A stretch of 64,000 bases of DNA from G963691885 sp963691885 (lineage in GTDB: Bacteria > Pseudomonadota > Alphaproteobacteria > UBA8366 > Aestuariispiraceae): the NCBI GenBank assembly GCA_963691885.1, contig OY829843.1, positions 1,488,001-1,552,000 on the forward strand, written 5' to 3'. The translations under genes and the position numbers were made by a program. A model generated the notes under the pieces. That model ran no database searches and was not told the origin of the DNA. It saw nothing but the letters and a program-made list of their open reading frames with translations. How positions within the stretch are numbered: the stretch's first letter is position 1; each line of letters starts with the position of its first letter. Below are positions 44,352 to 52,392 of the stretch, in pieces.

Positions 44352-45647
44352 ATGTCAAACCCTCTGCCAGCAGAGTCCGAACTGAACGAAAGGAGGCCGA
44401 AATGGTCGTGGGGCCCAAGGGCACCACAGGCGATCCTTCTGAGCTTCGCTTTCTTGGTACTCCCATTCGTCGCAGTGTTTGCCTCGGCCCAGATGACAGC
44501 ACTACTGATCCTGATCGGCGGCTTGATGCTGCTGACAAACCCGGTAAGTGGTCTCGGTCCTTTAAGCCGTCAGCATATCCTTCTGCCCGTCCTCGGCCTT
44601 CTGGTCTGGGGTGTTCTGTCGGGATTCTGGGTGATAGAGGGTGTTGAGTTTGCAAGCCGGATCGGAAAGCTGGCTGGCCTCACAGTGCTTGGCGTGTTGG
44701 CTATTATTCATGCGCAGGAATGTGCCGACCGGGACAAGCGTATGATGGCCCAATCTCTTGGCATCGGTTGTGCCATTCTGCTCCTGCTCTACGGGTTTGA
44801 GCGGATGACGGACAGCCTGTTGCTGGGGTTGTTCACCGATAAATCGCCTGCCGAACTCTTCGCGGCGCTCAACCGGCCCGGCAGCATTTTGGTCATGCTG
44901 GTTTGGCCAACACTCGCCATTCTCGCCTGGCTTGGCCGCCCGACCTTGGCCCTCTGGCTCATTCCGGTCACTCTTGCGTCCGTTTTTGGTTCCGCTGGCA
45001 TGATCGCCTTCGTCGCGCTCTTCTGCGGTATCCTTGTTGCAGCATCAGGTGCGATACTGCCGCGGTTCACGACCTGGCTTCTGGCGATCCTTATTCCGGT
45101 CGGGCTTCTCCTCAGCCCGGTATTCGTCAAGAATACAGAGATACAGGAAAGTCTTGCCGGTGTTTTGGAAGACTCCGGAAAATCAATTCGACATCGCCTC
45201 ATCATCTGGGATTTCACCGGCTCAAAAATTGCGGAAGCACCGCTGCTCGGACATGGCCTGGCCTCCTCCCGCCATCTTCCAGGCAGCACACAAAGCGCGC
45301 TCGATTATGTGCAGGAGCAGGGCATCACCTGGACCCGGAAGATTGACAGATCCGGCCTCAGCCGTTCCTCCGTGCTGTCCCTTCACCCGCATAACGGGGC
45401 CCTGCAAATCTGGGTAGAGCTTGGCATTCTGGGGATAGTGCTCATCTCAACATTCTGCGTTCTCGCGGCGTTTGCCTGTAACAGAGGGGACCGCTGGCAA
45501 CGGTCGGCCCGGTTTGGGCTGTTTACAACGACGCTGTTCATTTGCCTTGTCAGTTATGGCCAATGGCAGAGTTGGTGGGTCGCAACGCTCTTTTTCTCAG
45601 GTGCCGCAATTTCGCTGGTGCCCATTCGCGAGGGACAACGCCCGTGA
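44352..45647 (+). CDS. O-antigen ligase/polymerase family membrane protein
   Basis: 431 residues with about ten to twelve membrane helices (AILLSFAFLVLPFVAVFASAQ, MTALLILIGGLMLLTNPV, ILLPVLGLLVWGVLSGFWVI and later spans). A large extracytoplasmic loop lies around residues 270-350, containing SIRHRLIIWDFTGSKIAEAPLLGHGLASSR and LHPHNGALQIWVELGILG. The R-x3-W...GxG and HxHN patterns are those of WaaL/RfaL-like proteins, which join O-antigen or other glycans to lipid carriers. The particular glycan is unknown. It overlaps the next gene by four bases (GTGA). Confidence 0.85.
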   Translation: MSNPLPAESELNERRPKWSWGPRAPQAILLSFAFLVLPFVAVFASAQMTALLILIGGLMLLTNPVSGLGPLSRQHILLPVLGLLVWGVLSGFWVIEGVEFASRIGKLAGLTVLGVLAIIHAQECADRDKRMMAQSLGIGCAILLLLYGFERMTDSLLLGLFTDKSPAELFAALNRPGSILVMLVWPTLAILAWLGRPTLALWLIPVTLASVFGSAGMIAFVALFCGILVAASGAILPRFTTWLLAILIPVGLLLSPVFVKNTEIQESLAGVLEDSGKSIRHRLIIWDFTGSKIAEAPLLGHGLASSRHLPGSTQSALDYVQEQGITWTRKIDRSGLSRSSVLSLHPHNGALQIWVELGILGIVLISTFCVLAAFACNRGDRWQRSARFGLFTTTLFICLVSYGQWQSWWVATLFFSGAAISLVPIREGQRP

Positions 45648-46549
45648 ACGTTCAGGGAAACACATCCGGCCCCTCCAGACTGACAGCGACGCTGATTGGG
45701 TCTATCGCCATCATACTCTGGGGAACGCTCGCGCTCTTGACGACCTGGACCGGAAAGATCCCGCCCTTTCAGTTGGTGGCCAGCACTTTTGCCATCGCGT
45801 TTTTGGTGGCGCTCACAAAATGGATCCTGCGGCGTGAAAACCCGCTGCGTCATTTAAGGCACCCACCAATTGTGTGGATCTTCGGGATCGCCGGTCTCTT
45901 CGGGTACCACCTCTTCTATTTCATCGCGCTCAAAAATGCGCCGCCTGTCGACGCAAGCCTTATCGCCTATCTATGGCCCTTGCTGATTGTGGTGTTTTCG
46001 GCCCTGTTGCCGGGTGAGGATCTACGCTGGTATCACGCCGCCGGTGCATTGATGGGGTTGGGGGGCTGCGCCCTGCTTGTCACACGGGGCGGGGCATTGA
46101 GTTTCGATCTCGATCACTCCTGGGGATACGCGGCCGCCGGGCTCTGCGCCCTGATCTGGTCCAGTTACTCTGTAATCTCCCGCCGGTTTGCGTCGGTCTC
46201 AACCGACACGGTCGGCTGGTTTTGCGGTGGGGTCGCGTTCCTGGCGGGTATTGCCCATCTGGGCACAGAAACGACACTCATTCCGACCGATGCGGGAACA
46301 TGGCTGGCTGTCATCGGGTTGGGACTGGGGCCGGTTGGGATCGCCTTTTTTGCCTGGGATATCGGCATGAAGCGCGGTGAGATCAAACTGCTCGGCGTGT
46401 TGTCTTATGGCGCGCCCTTGATTTCAGTTCTCCTCCTCATCGCCTTTGGCGGTGTCCCGGCGACCCTCACCATTGGTCTTGCCTGTCTGGCAATTACAGG
46501 GGGTGCCGTGGTGGCATCACTTGGTCTGTTCACAGGAAAGGGCACCTAA
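45644..46549 (+). CDS. EamA/DMT-family transporter
   Basis: 301 residues from GTG at 45644, overlapping the preceding stop as GTGA. The frame is open from 45542, but that would run deep into the previous gene. Two EamA repeats with ten membrane helices are visible (TLIGSIAIILWGTLALLTTW, YHLFYFIALKNAPPVDASLIAYLWPLLIVVFSALL, ALIWSSYSVISRRF, ITGGAVVASLGLF). The APPVDASLIAYLWPLL segment is typical of YtfF/aromatic amino-acid exporters. Substrate unknown. Confidence 0.88.
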   Translation: MNVQGNTSGPSRLTATLIGSIAIILWGTLALLTTWTGKIPPFQLVASTFAIAFLVALTKWILRRENPLRHLRHPPIVWIFGIAGLFGYHLFYFIALKNAPPVDASLIAYLWPLLIVVFSALLPGEDLRWYHAAGALMGLGGCALLVTRGGALSFDLDHSWGYAAAGLCALIWSSYSVISRRFASVSTDTVGWFCGGVAFLAGIAHLGTETTLIPTDAGTWLAVIGLGLGPVGIAFFAWDIGMKRGEIKLLGVLSYGAPLISVLLLIAFGGVPATLTIGLACLAITGGAVVASLGLFTGKGT

Positions 46550-46550
46550 C

Positions 46551-47231
46551 ATGACAACCGCCCGGAAAGAGCCAGCCTTGCTGATCTTCGATCTCGATGG
46601 GGTCCTTGTCGATAGTGAAGGTCTGTTGGTTCGGCACTATTCGAAGGAACTGGCGGGCCACGGCGTCGATCTGTCCCCGGATTTATTGGCACAGCGTTTT
46701 GCCGGGGCGAGGGGCCTGCGGATGAACGATTTGATCTTTGAAACCAGCGGCTTTCATCTGGATGACGCTATCCTGGGTGCAATTCGTCAAAGCGCACAAC
46801 AGGCCCTTGCCGATGATCTGATCGCGATTGCGGGCGCACAGGATCTATTGTCTCACCTGACAGGACCGAGGTGCATCTGTTCCAACTCATCACCCTCCCG
46901 CATCCGCAAATCTCTGGGTACCACTGGACTGACCCGGTTCTTTGAAGACGCGGTTCTGTTCAGCGGGGTAGAGGTCACACAGCCAAAACCGCATCCCGAA
47001 ATTCACCACAAGGCCACTGCCGCATTTCAAGTCGCGCCAGAGGATGTCATCGTGATTGAGGACAGCCTGACCGGGATCGAGGCGGCCCTTTCTGCCGGGT
47101 GTGGCGTCATCGGATTTTATGGCGGGAGTCACTGTCCACCAGACCATGACCGCGCACTTATGAAAGCAGGCGCCGTCAAAGTGACAGACCATCTTTCAGA
47201 GATACCGCAGATTCTTGCCGAGCTGCTTTGA
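46551..47231 (+). CDS. HAD-family phosphatase (beta-phosphoglucomutase/GPH-like)
   Basis: 226 residues from the ATG at 46551, one base after the transporter stop, with AGGAAAGG upstream. HAD motif I LLIFDLDGVLVDSEGLL carries both aspartates, motif II CICSNSS the serine, motif III SQPKPHPE-like VEVTQPKPHPEI the lysine, and motif IV IVIEDSLTGIEAALSAG the acidic pair. A helical cap between motifs I and II marks a phosphoglycolate phosphatase or sugar phosphatase type. Substrate unknown. Confidence 0.9.
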   Translation: MTTARKEPALLIFDLDGVLVDSEGLLVRHYSKELAGHGVDLSPDLLAQRFAGARGLRMNDLIFETSGFHLDDAILGAIRQSAQQALADDLIAIAGAQDLLSHLTGPRCICSNSSPSRIRKSLGTTGLTRFFEDAVLFSGVEVTQPKPHPEIHHKATAAFQVAPEDVIVIEDSLTGIEAALSAGCGVIGFYGGSHCPPDHDRALMKAGAVKVTDHLSEIPQILAELL

Positions 47232-47292
47232 ACCTGCCATTTTGCGCGCAGGTTTCAAAAGGCTTCAACACTCCGTCCATCAAGGTTTTCCA

Positions 47293-48492
47293 ATGAACAA
47301 CAATAATCCCATTTCCGACCAGATTTCAGGGCCCGCCGGTGTGCGGGATGCCGTGGCTGAAATTGAAAAACAGCAGATCCTGGCGGTCGCTGAAGTTGCC
47401 TTTGATGATCCTGATGTGATTGCCCTCTGGTACGGGGAAAGCGACTTAACAACGCCTTCCTTTATTCGCGAAGAAGCTATGCGGGCACTGGGGGCGGGAG
47501 ATACGTTTTACACCTTGAAGCGGGGGATTCCCGATCTTCTGGACGCCATCGCCGCCTATACAAGCAATGTCTATGACATTCCGATGGAGGCAGACCGGGT
47601 GACGCTCGCATCATCGGGTATGACCGCCATCATGCTGGCCCTGCAATCGATCCTGAACGCCGGCGAGAATGTGATTATTGTCTCGCCCGTCTGGCCAAAC
47701 GCCCAATCGGCAGTTCGTGTGCTTGGCGACGAGCCGCGCTATGTCACCCTTGAAAATGATGGATCGGGTTTTGCGCTGGATCTTGAGAAAATTTATGCAG
47801 CAACGGATGAAAAAACCCGGGCGGTCTTCGTGAATTCCCCGAACAATCCGAGTGGCTGGGTGATGCCTTCAGAACAGCAGGCGGAATTGATGGAATTCTG
47901 TCGCAGCAAGGGGATATGGATCATCGCGGACGAGGTTTATGCCCGGATGGTCTATGACGGGAAAGCCGCGCCGTCTTTTCTGACAGTGTCGAGGCCCGAT
48001 GACCCTCTGCTCGTGATCAACAGTTTTTCCAAAAGCTGGGCCATGACGGGATGGCGGATGGGATGGATCACCCATCCAGCCTCAATGGGTGACCTGATCG
48101 GAAATCTGATTGAGTTCAACTATTCCTGCGTGCCCCCCTTCCTTCAGCCCGCGGCCGCGAAAGCTTTGCGAGAGGGTGAGGGTTTCGTTGCAGAGATGGT
48201 CGATTACTGTCGTCAGGCCCGCGACATCGTTAGCCAGCGACTGCCCTCAATCCCCGGCATCAAAGGGTACCAACCCCCGGCAGCGTCATTCTACGCTTTC
48301 TTTCAGGTAGACGGGGTCACCGACACATTGGGGTTTGCTCAGGATCTGGCGCGCAATGGCAAAGTCGGGATAGCGCCGGGCACCGCCTTTGGACCTGGTG
48401 CGGAGGGCTGGTTCCGGATGTGTTTCGCCCAAAAGCCGGAACGGATCTTGACCGCCATGGATCGGCTGGAGAGCTTCCTTCAAAATCGGTGA
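47293..48492 (+). CDS. PLP-dependent aminotransferase, class I/II
   Basis: 399 residues from the ATG at 47293, with AAGG before it; the longer frame starts inside the HAD gene. Fold-type I landmarks: YTLKRGIPDLLDAIAAY, TLASSGMTAIMLALQSIL, NSPNNPSGWVM, IIADEVYARMVYD and the PLP lysine in INSFSKSWAMTGWRMGW. The C-terminal RMCFAQKPERIL arginine binds the substrate carboxylate. It most resembles aspartate or aromatic aminotransferases; exact substrate open. It is the last gene of the plus-strand run and is convergent with a LysR gene. Confidence 0.9.
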   Translation: MNNNNPISDQISGPAGVRDAVAEIEKQQILAVAEVAFDDPDVIALWYGESDLTTPSFIREEAMRALGAGDTFYTLKRGIPDLLDAIAAYTSNVYDIPMEADRVTLASSGMTAIMLALQSILNAGENVIIVSPVWPNAQSAVRVLGDEPRYVTLENDGSGFALDLEKIYAATDEKTRAVFVNSPNNPSGWVMPSEQQAELMEFCRSKGIWIIADEVYARMVYDGKAAPSFLTVSRPDDPLLVINSFSKSWAMTGWRMGWITHPASMGDLIGNLIEFNYSCVPPFLQPAAAKALREGEGFVAEMVDYCRQARDIVSQRLPSIPGIKGYQPPAASFYAFFQVDGVTDTLGFAQDLARNGKVGIAPGTAFGPGAEGWFRMCFAQKPERILTAMDRLESFLQNR

Positions 48493-48511
48493 ACCTACGG
48501 CGCCGGATGCA

Positions 48512-49468
48512 TCACCAGATTTTAACGGAACGGTCTTTGCCCGTGATCGACGGGCTGGTCTCAGAGCGCGGCGCCATGCCCTGATCCAGGGCCTCCTGGA
48601 TAAGCCATTCGCGAAACGCCTTGACCTTGGGCCGTTCGTAATTGTCCGGCGGACACACGATGTAATAGGCCCAATTATTGGGCAGCGTTAGTTCAAAGGG
48701 ACGCACCAACAAGCCTGCCTCTATCGCGCCTGCAACCAGCGAGGATCTGCCCAGTGCGACACCCTGACCATCGATGGCCGCCTGAAACACCAGCGCCGAC
48801 ATATCAAAAAACGGGCCGTGATCCGCATCAACATCTGTAATATCGGCGGCCTTCAGCCAGGTTTTCCATTCGATATAGAAATCGTCATGCAGCAATGTGT
48901 GATGCTTCAGATCGTCCGGCGTGATCAGCGGGTGTGGCCCTTCCTGCGTCAGGCGGGGCGAGCATACCGGATAAATCTCTTCTTCCATGAACTTGTCGCT
49001 GGCAAGACCGATATAGACGCCGGGCCCGTAACGGATCGCAACATCGACCTCGTCCCGGTCAAAATCCACCAAACGCTCCACCGCGGTCAGGCGCACATCA
49101 ATTTCGGGATGCAGGGCCCGGAACCGCGACAGACGCGGCACCAGCCAGCCCGATGCCAGACTGGGTAGCGTGGTGACGTTAAGGGCCCCCGTCGCCTCAA
49201 CCTGGGACAGTTTTCGAACACCCTGGGCCAACGTGTCCAGCGCGTCACGCACGGTCGGCAGAAAGGTTTGCCCCTCTTCCGTCAGCAACAAAGCACGATT
49301 CAAGCGTTTGAACAGTTTGACGCCAAGCGCGTCTTCCAAGGTCTTGATCTGATGGCTGACAGCGGCCTGGGTGACAAACAATTCATCCGCCGCCTTGGTA
49401 AAACTGAGCGTTCTGGCAGCGGCCTCAAACGCCCGCAGCGAATTCATTGGTGGATAACGGACAGCCAT
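48512..49468 (-). CDS. LysR-family regulator, GcvA-like
   Basis: 318 residues. The winged helix MNSLRAFEAAARTLSFTKAADELFVTQAAVSHQIKTLEDALGVKLFKRLNRAL is of the GcvA/AmpR type, followed by a full LysR substrate-binding domain (NVTTLPSLASGWLVPRLSRFRALHPEIDVRL, FDRDEVDVAIRYGPG). AGGAA lies just before the ATG. GcvA-like proteins control glycine cleavage, beta-lactamase or other local genes; its target is not evident. It is divergent from the DUF1127 gene across 152 AT-rich bases. Confidence 0.92.
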   Translation of the reverse strand: MAVRYPPMNSLRAFEAAARTLSFTKAADELFVTQAAVSHQIKTLEDALGVKLFKRLNRALLLTEEGQTFLPTVRDALDTLAQGVRKLSQVEATGALNVTTLPSLASGWLVPRLSRFRALHPEIDVRLTAVERLVDFDRDEVDVAIRYGPGVYIGLASDKFMEEEIYPVCSPRLTQEGPHPLITPDDLKHHTLLHDDFYIEWKTWLKAADITDVDADHGPFFDMSALVFQAAIDGQGVALGRSSLVAGAIEAGLLVRPFELTLPNNWAYYIVCPPDNYERPKVKAFREWLIQEALDQGMAPRSETSPSITGKDRSVKIW

Positions 49469-49530
49469 AGATTCCTAACGCCAGTTCGGATTAGTTTTTT
49501 TTATTTGAAACATGAAATTTTATCCTTTGT

Positions 49531-49545
49531 CAAGAATCATTATCA
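49531..49545 (+). promoter_or_regulatory. Fur-like iron box upstream of the DUF1127 gene
   Basis: CAAGAATCATTATCA compares with the 7-1-7 Fur box TGATAATNATTATCA: the right half is perfect and the left half matches four of seven. It overlaps a weak -35 TTGTCA (49527-49532) and the spacer to TATCTC (49550-49555). Binding by Fur, RirA-independent Irr or another iron regulator is inferred. Confidence 0.4.
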
Positions 49546-49620
49546 ATACTATCTCTACATCATCGAAACACACCAGAGCGCTGGAACAAGAAACCAGCCC
49601 AATCAGAATGGAGAAAGACG

Positions 49621-49827
49621 ATGAGCACAAACACACTCAACACCGCAATGGGATCAACCGTTAACTCCTTTGATTTCAACACTGTAGTTAACCTGTTCCT
49701 GACCTGGTACGACCGCGCGACCACCCGCAGCAGCCTGGCTGGTATGGAAGATCACCTGCTGCAGGATATCGGTATCGACCGCGCAACAGCGCTGGAAGAG
49801 GCCGCGAAACCGGTCTGGGTTCAGTAA
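49621..49827 (+). CDS. DUF1127 domain-containing small protein
   Basis: 68 residues. The C-terminal motif WYDRATTRSSLAGMEDHLLQDIGIDRATALEEAAKPVW is the DUF1127 (YjiS-like) pattern of arginine, leucine and DIGxxR residues. GGAG precedes the ATG by seven bases. In alphaproteobacteria small DUF1127 proteins affect RNA turnover, phosphate and carbon metabolism. A Fur-like box lies upstream and a strong terminator downstream (49946-49984), so it is a single-gene unit. Confidence 0.9.
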   Translation: MSTNTLNTAMGSTVNSFDFNTVVNLFLTWYDRATTRSSLAGMEDHLLQDIGIDRATALEEAAKPVWVQ

Positions 49828-49945
49828 CAAAAATTTAACCTGAATTCCGGGGCCGGATGTCACAAATCCGCAAACCACGGCTTCTAGAAATGTACCTGCT
49901 GGTTCGACCCCCAACTGCCTGAGCCAGCCAAAACCTGAAACTGCC

Positions 49946-49984
49946 ACGGCGATGTTTACCCCGACATCGCCGTTTTCTTTTTTG
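49946..49984 (+). terminator. Strong rho-independent terminator
   Basis: Perfect ten-base arms ACGGCGATGT (49946-49955) and ACATCGCCGT (49964-49973) with an eight-base loop, then TTTTCTTTTTT. It ends the DUF1127 transcript about 120 bases after its stop and lies just before the convergent methyltransferase gene. Confidence 0.88.
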
Positions 49985-49990
49985 TGGCGA

Positions 49991-51235
49991 TCAGTCTGCG
50001 CCGTGACGCAGCAGGATCAGATTGAAATCGCCAAAAATCTTGTAGACGGCATCGAATTGCGGCTTGAAGCGGAACCAGTCAATGGAACCGGGTAAAGCTT
50101 TGCGAATGTCATCAAGCGTGCGCTTGCCATCACATAACAGCAGTATGTCGCTTGCCATCGGCGGCAGGGGTTTTGAAATCTCCAAGCCATCCAGTGACCC
50201 GGTGAACCCGGCACCAGGTGGTGCGGATTTCAGCTTTTGACGCATGGCATCATCCCTGAACACCGGCACCATGGACGGCGAGCCAGGCCGGGCAATCGTA
50301 TCTTCATCATTCGCGGCATGTGTACAATACAGGATGTGCTTCTTCATATTGCCGGCCAGCCGCTCGGCAAAACTGGCCCGGGCCGATACTGGCTGATCTT
50401 TCAGGCGGGAAAGAATGTCGCGGTCCCCGATATAGAGCGCCGGGTCATAGCGACCGGGTTCAATAAAACTGATCAGGCGCAAATCAGCCGCTTCCAGTTC
50501 CTGCAAGAGTTCCGGCACCAGATAGGATCGATCGGTGGAATGCAGCAACAGATCGTAAATTCCCGCATCCGATGTGAATTGATCGGAAATAAGCGGGTTG
50601 CGACGGAGGTGATTTGTCGGTGGCAAGGATTGCAAAAGTTTCTTTGTCAGAGCGACCTTACCAGCACCATCATCGGCTTCACCGGCCAGGATTTTCATCA
50701 TTGCCTGACCATCATAAACACCGCTGCGTCCCAAAGTGCCGTAAACCATAAGACCAATGCCGCCATCGGGCTTTAGAGCGCCTGCCAAAGATTTAAACCC
50801 CTCAGTCGGGTTGGGCAGATGGTGCAACACACCACAGCAATCGATGTAGTCAAAGGGTCCAAGCCCTTCGAGGTCCAGAAGGGAACCGGTTTTGAACGTA
50901 ATCAGATGGTCCAGGCCACGCATTGCCGCCCTGGCCTCTGCAACCTCCCGACTGGCCGTCGAAAGGTCGAGATATATGATTTCCGCCTGCTCAGCCCCGG
51001 CATCGGCCAGGTGCTGCGCCAGCATGATCAGAGCGTCGCCCGTCCCACCACCTGCGACCAGCGCCCGAAACGGTTGGGTGAAGTCGCGTTTCCCGGCGAA
51101 TACGAAATGATTGATCTCATCCAGATGACTTGGTGACCCGATGATCAGCCGTGATTTCTCGTCTTTTGGATCCCTGGATGGATAGGGATAGCTCTCATAC
51201 TGATCCCGGACTGTCTGTTCAGTGGAACTTGCCAT
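49991..51235 (-). CDS. Class I SAM-dependent methyltransferase with C-terminal extra domain
   Basis: 414 residues. The core (about 60-230) has motif I ALVAGGGTGDALIMLAQHL, an acidic motif II (IIYLDLSTAS), FDYIDCCGVLHHLPNPTEGFKSLAGALKPDGGIGLMVYG for motifs IV-V. This is the layout of small-molecule or protein methyltransferases. The last 100 residues (SDILLLCDGKRTLDDIRKAL, FKPQFDAVYKIFGDFNLILLRH) look like a small winged-helix/PqqD-like segment, perhaps for binding a peptide substrate. Substrate unknown. It follows an asparaginase gene on the same strand, 43 bases away. Confidence 0.85.
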   Translation of the reverse strand: MASSTEQTVRDQYESYPYPSRDPKDEKSRLIIGSPSHLDEINHFVFAGKRDFTQPFRALVAGGGTGDALIMLAQHLADAGAEQAEIIYLDLSTASREVAEARAAMRGLDHLITFKTGSLLDLEGLGPFDYIDCCGVLHHLPNPTEGFKSLAGALKPDGGIGLMVYGTLGRSGVYDGQAMMKILAGEADDGAGKVALTKKLLQSLPPTNHLRRNPLISDQFTSDAGIYDLLLHSTDRSYLVPELLQELEAADLRLISFIEPGRYDPALYIGDRDILSRLKDQPVSARASFAERLAGNMKKHILYCTHAANDEDTIARPGSPSMVPVFRDDAMRQKLKSAPPGAGFTGSLDGLEISKPLPPMASDILLLCDGKRTLDDIRKALPGSIDWFRFKPQFDAVYKIFGDFNLILLRHGAD

Positions 51236-51278
51236 TGCTCAATCTTTATCTCTGAAAATCGTACTCGGCGTATGACAT

Positions 51279-52340
51279 CTAAAATCGCAGGAAATCCGCA
51301 TCGGGTCGAACAATTCCTGTCTGAAAGCCACGCCGATTCTTTACGGGCACGGCAAGGCGGTCTGCAAGTGCTTCCTTGTCATTCTTTGTCAGCACACCGA
51401 GCCCGTCCAACACCATTGTCATCATCATTTCCGCCCCTCGTGTCGACCCGTCATCGCATTTCAAGGCGATCCCAAGGCCCCGATCCGGTAGAGAGGCACA
51501 AAAGACACCCTCCGCACCGGTTTTCAGGAAGGCCCTTGGACTGAGGACATTCATGACATCAGTGCAATAGCGGTCGGTTCCCGCCACCATGAAAGGGTCG
51601 GAGAAAACAGCTTCACGAATACGCTTGCAGGCCTGCTGCCGTGCCTCTTGCAAGGCGTTCGGTCGGCCGAAACGCGCGAAACCATAGGCGAGATTTTCCA
51701 GCGGTATGGCCCATGTCGGTACCGAACATCCGTCCCGCTCGACCGGAACATTATCGAGGGCATAGCCTGTCATCGCCTCCATCACGCCCATGATGCGCTG
51801 CTGCACCGGATGGGTCAGTTCGATATACCCTTTTGTTGGTGCTTTAAGGGTCTGGGCCAGACACAGCATGCCGGAATGCTTGCCAGAACAATTGTTGTGC
51901 AACTGATCCGGAACCCGCCCCGCAATTGCGAGATTGCGCGCGCTTTCCTCGTGACTGGGCCAATGCGGACCGCATTCAAGATCGGCTTCACTCAGGCCCA
52001 TCCGCGTCAGCAATGAGGCCGCTGCTTCCACATGTCTCGGCTCCCCGCCATGGGAGGAGCACAGGAAAGAGATTTCCGAGTCGGTCATGTGGATCCGGTC
52101 TACACCCGCCGTCTCGACAACGGCAATCGCCTGCAAGGCTTTGGTCGCAGAGCGGGGGTAAACGGGCGCCTTCACGTCGCCAATCCCAGCCACAAGCGAA
52201 CCGTCACTTTCCACAATGGCAACGGATCCCGTATGGCGGCTCTCAACAATTGACCCACGGGTCACTTCAACCGCGAACGGGTTATGGGCTGATTTAGGAC
52301 CCTTAGGGCCATTATCATTTATCGGGAACAGACCCTGCAT
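51279..52340 (-). CDS. L-asparaginase, rhizobial ReAV-like type
   Basis: 353 residues from the ATG at 52340 (AAGGAT upstream; the longer frame reaches 52415). It is not a classical threonine-nucleophile asparaginase. YPRSATKALQA gives a Ser64-x-x-Lys67 pair, SFLCSSHGGE a second serine (Ser96), and NNCSGKHSG plus ERDGCSVPTW supply Cys151, Lys154 and Cys205. The spacing between these agrees with the serine-lysine and zinc ligands described for Rhizobium etli ReAV. It turns asparagine into aspartate and ammonia. It lies 52 bases after the adenylate cyclase gene and before the methyltransferase, same strand. Confidence 0.88.
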   Translation of the reverse strand: MQGLFPINDNGPKGPKSAHNPFAVEVTRGSIVESRHTGSVAIVESDGSLVAGIGDVKAPVYPRSATKALQAIAVVETAGVDRIHMTDSEISFLCSSHGGEPRHVEAAASLLTRMGLSEADLECGPHWPSHEESARNLAIAGRVPDQLHNNCSGKHSGMLCLAQTLKAPTKGYIELTHPVQQRIMGVMEAMTGYALDNVPVERDGCSVPTWAIPLENLAYGFARFGRPNALQEARQQACKRIREAVFSDPFMVAGTDRYCTDVMNVLSPRAFLKTGAEGVFCASLPDRGLGIALKCDDGSTRGAEMMMTMVLDGLGVLTKNDKEALADRLAVPVKNRRGFQTGIVRPDADFLRF

Positions 52341-52392
52341 TTTATTGTTATCCTTTTGGTCTTTGTTCAGTCGCGGGGCGACCCAGTTCCAA

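Noticed and set aside
49895..49925. T-loop-like GGTTCGACCCCC suggesting a tRNA 3' end
   Set aside because: No matching acceptor, D or anticodon stems can be folded upstream, so a tRNA is not supported.
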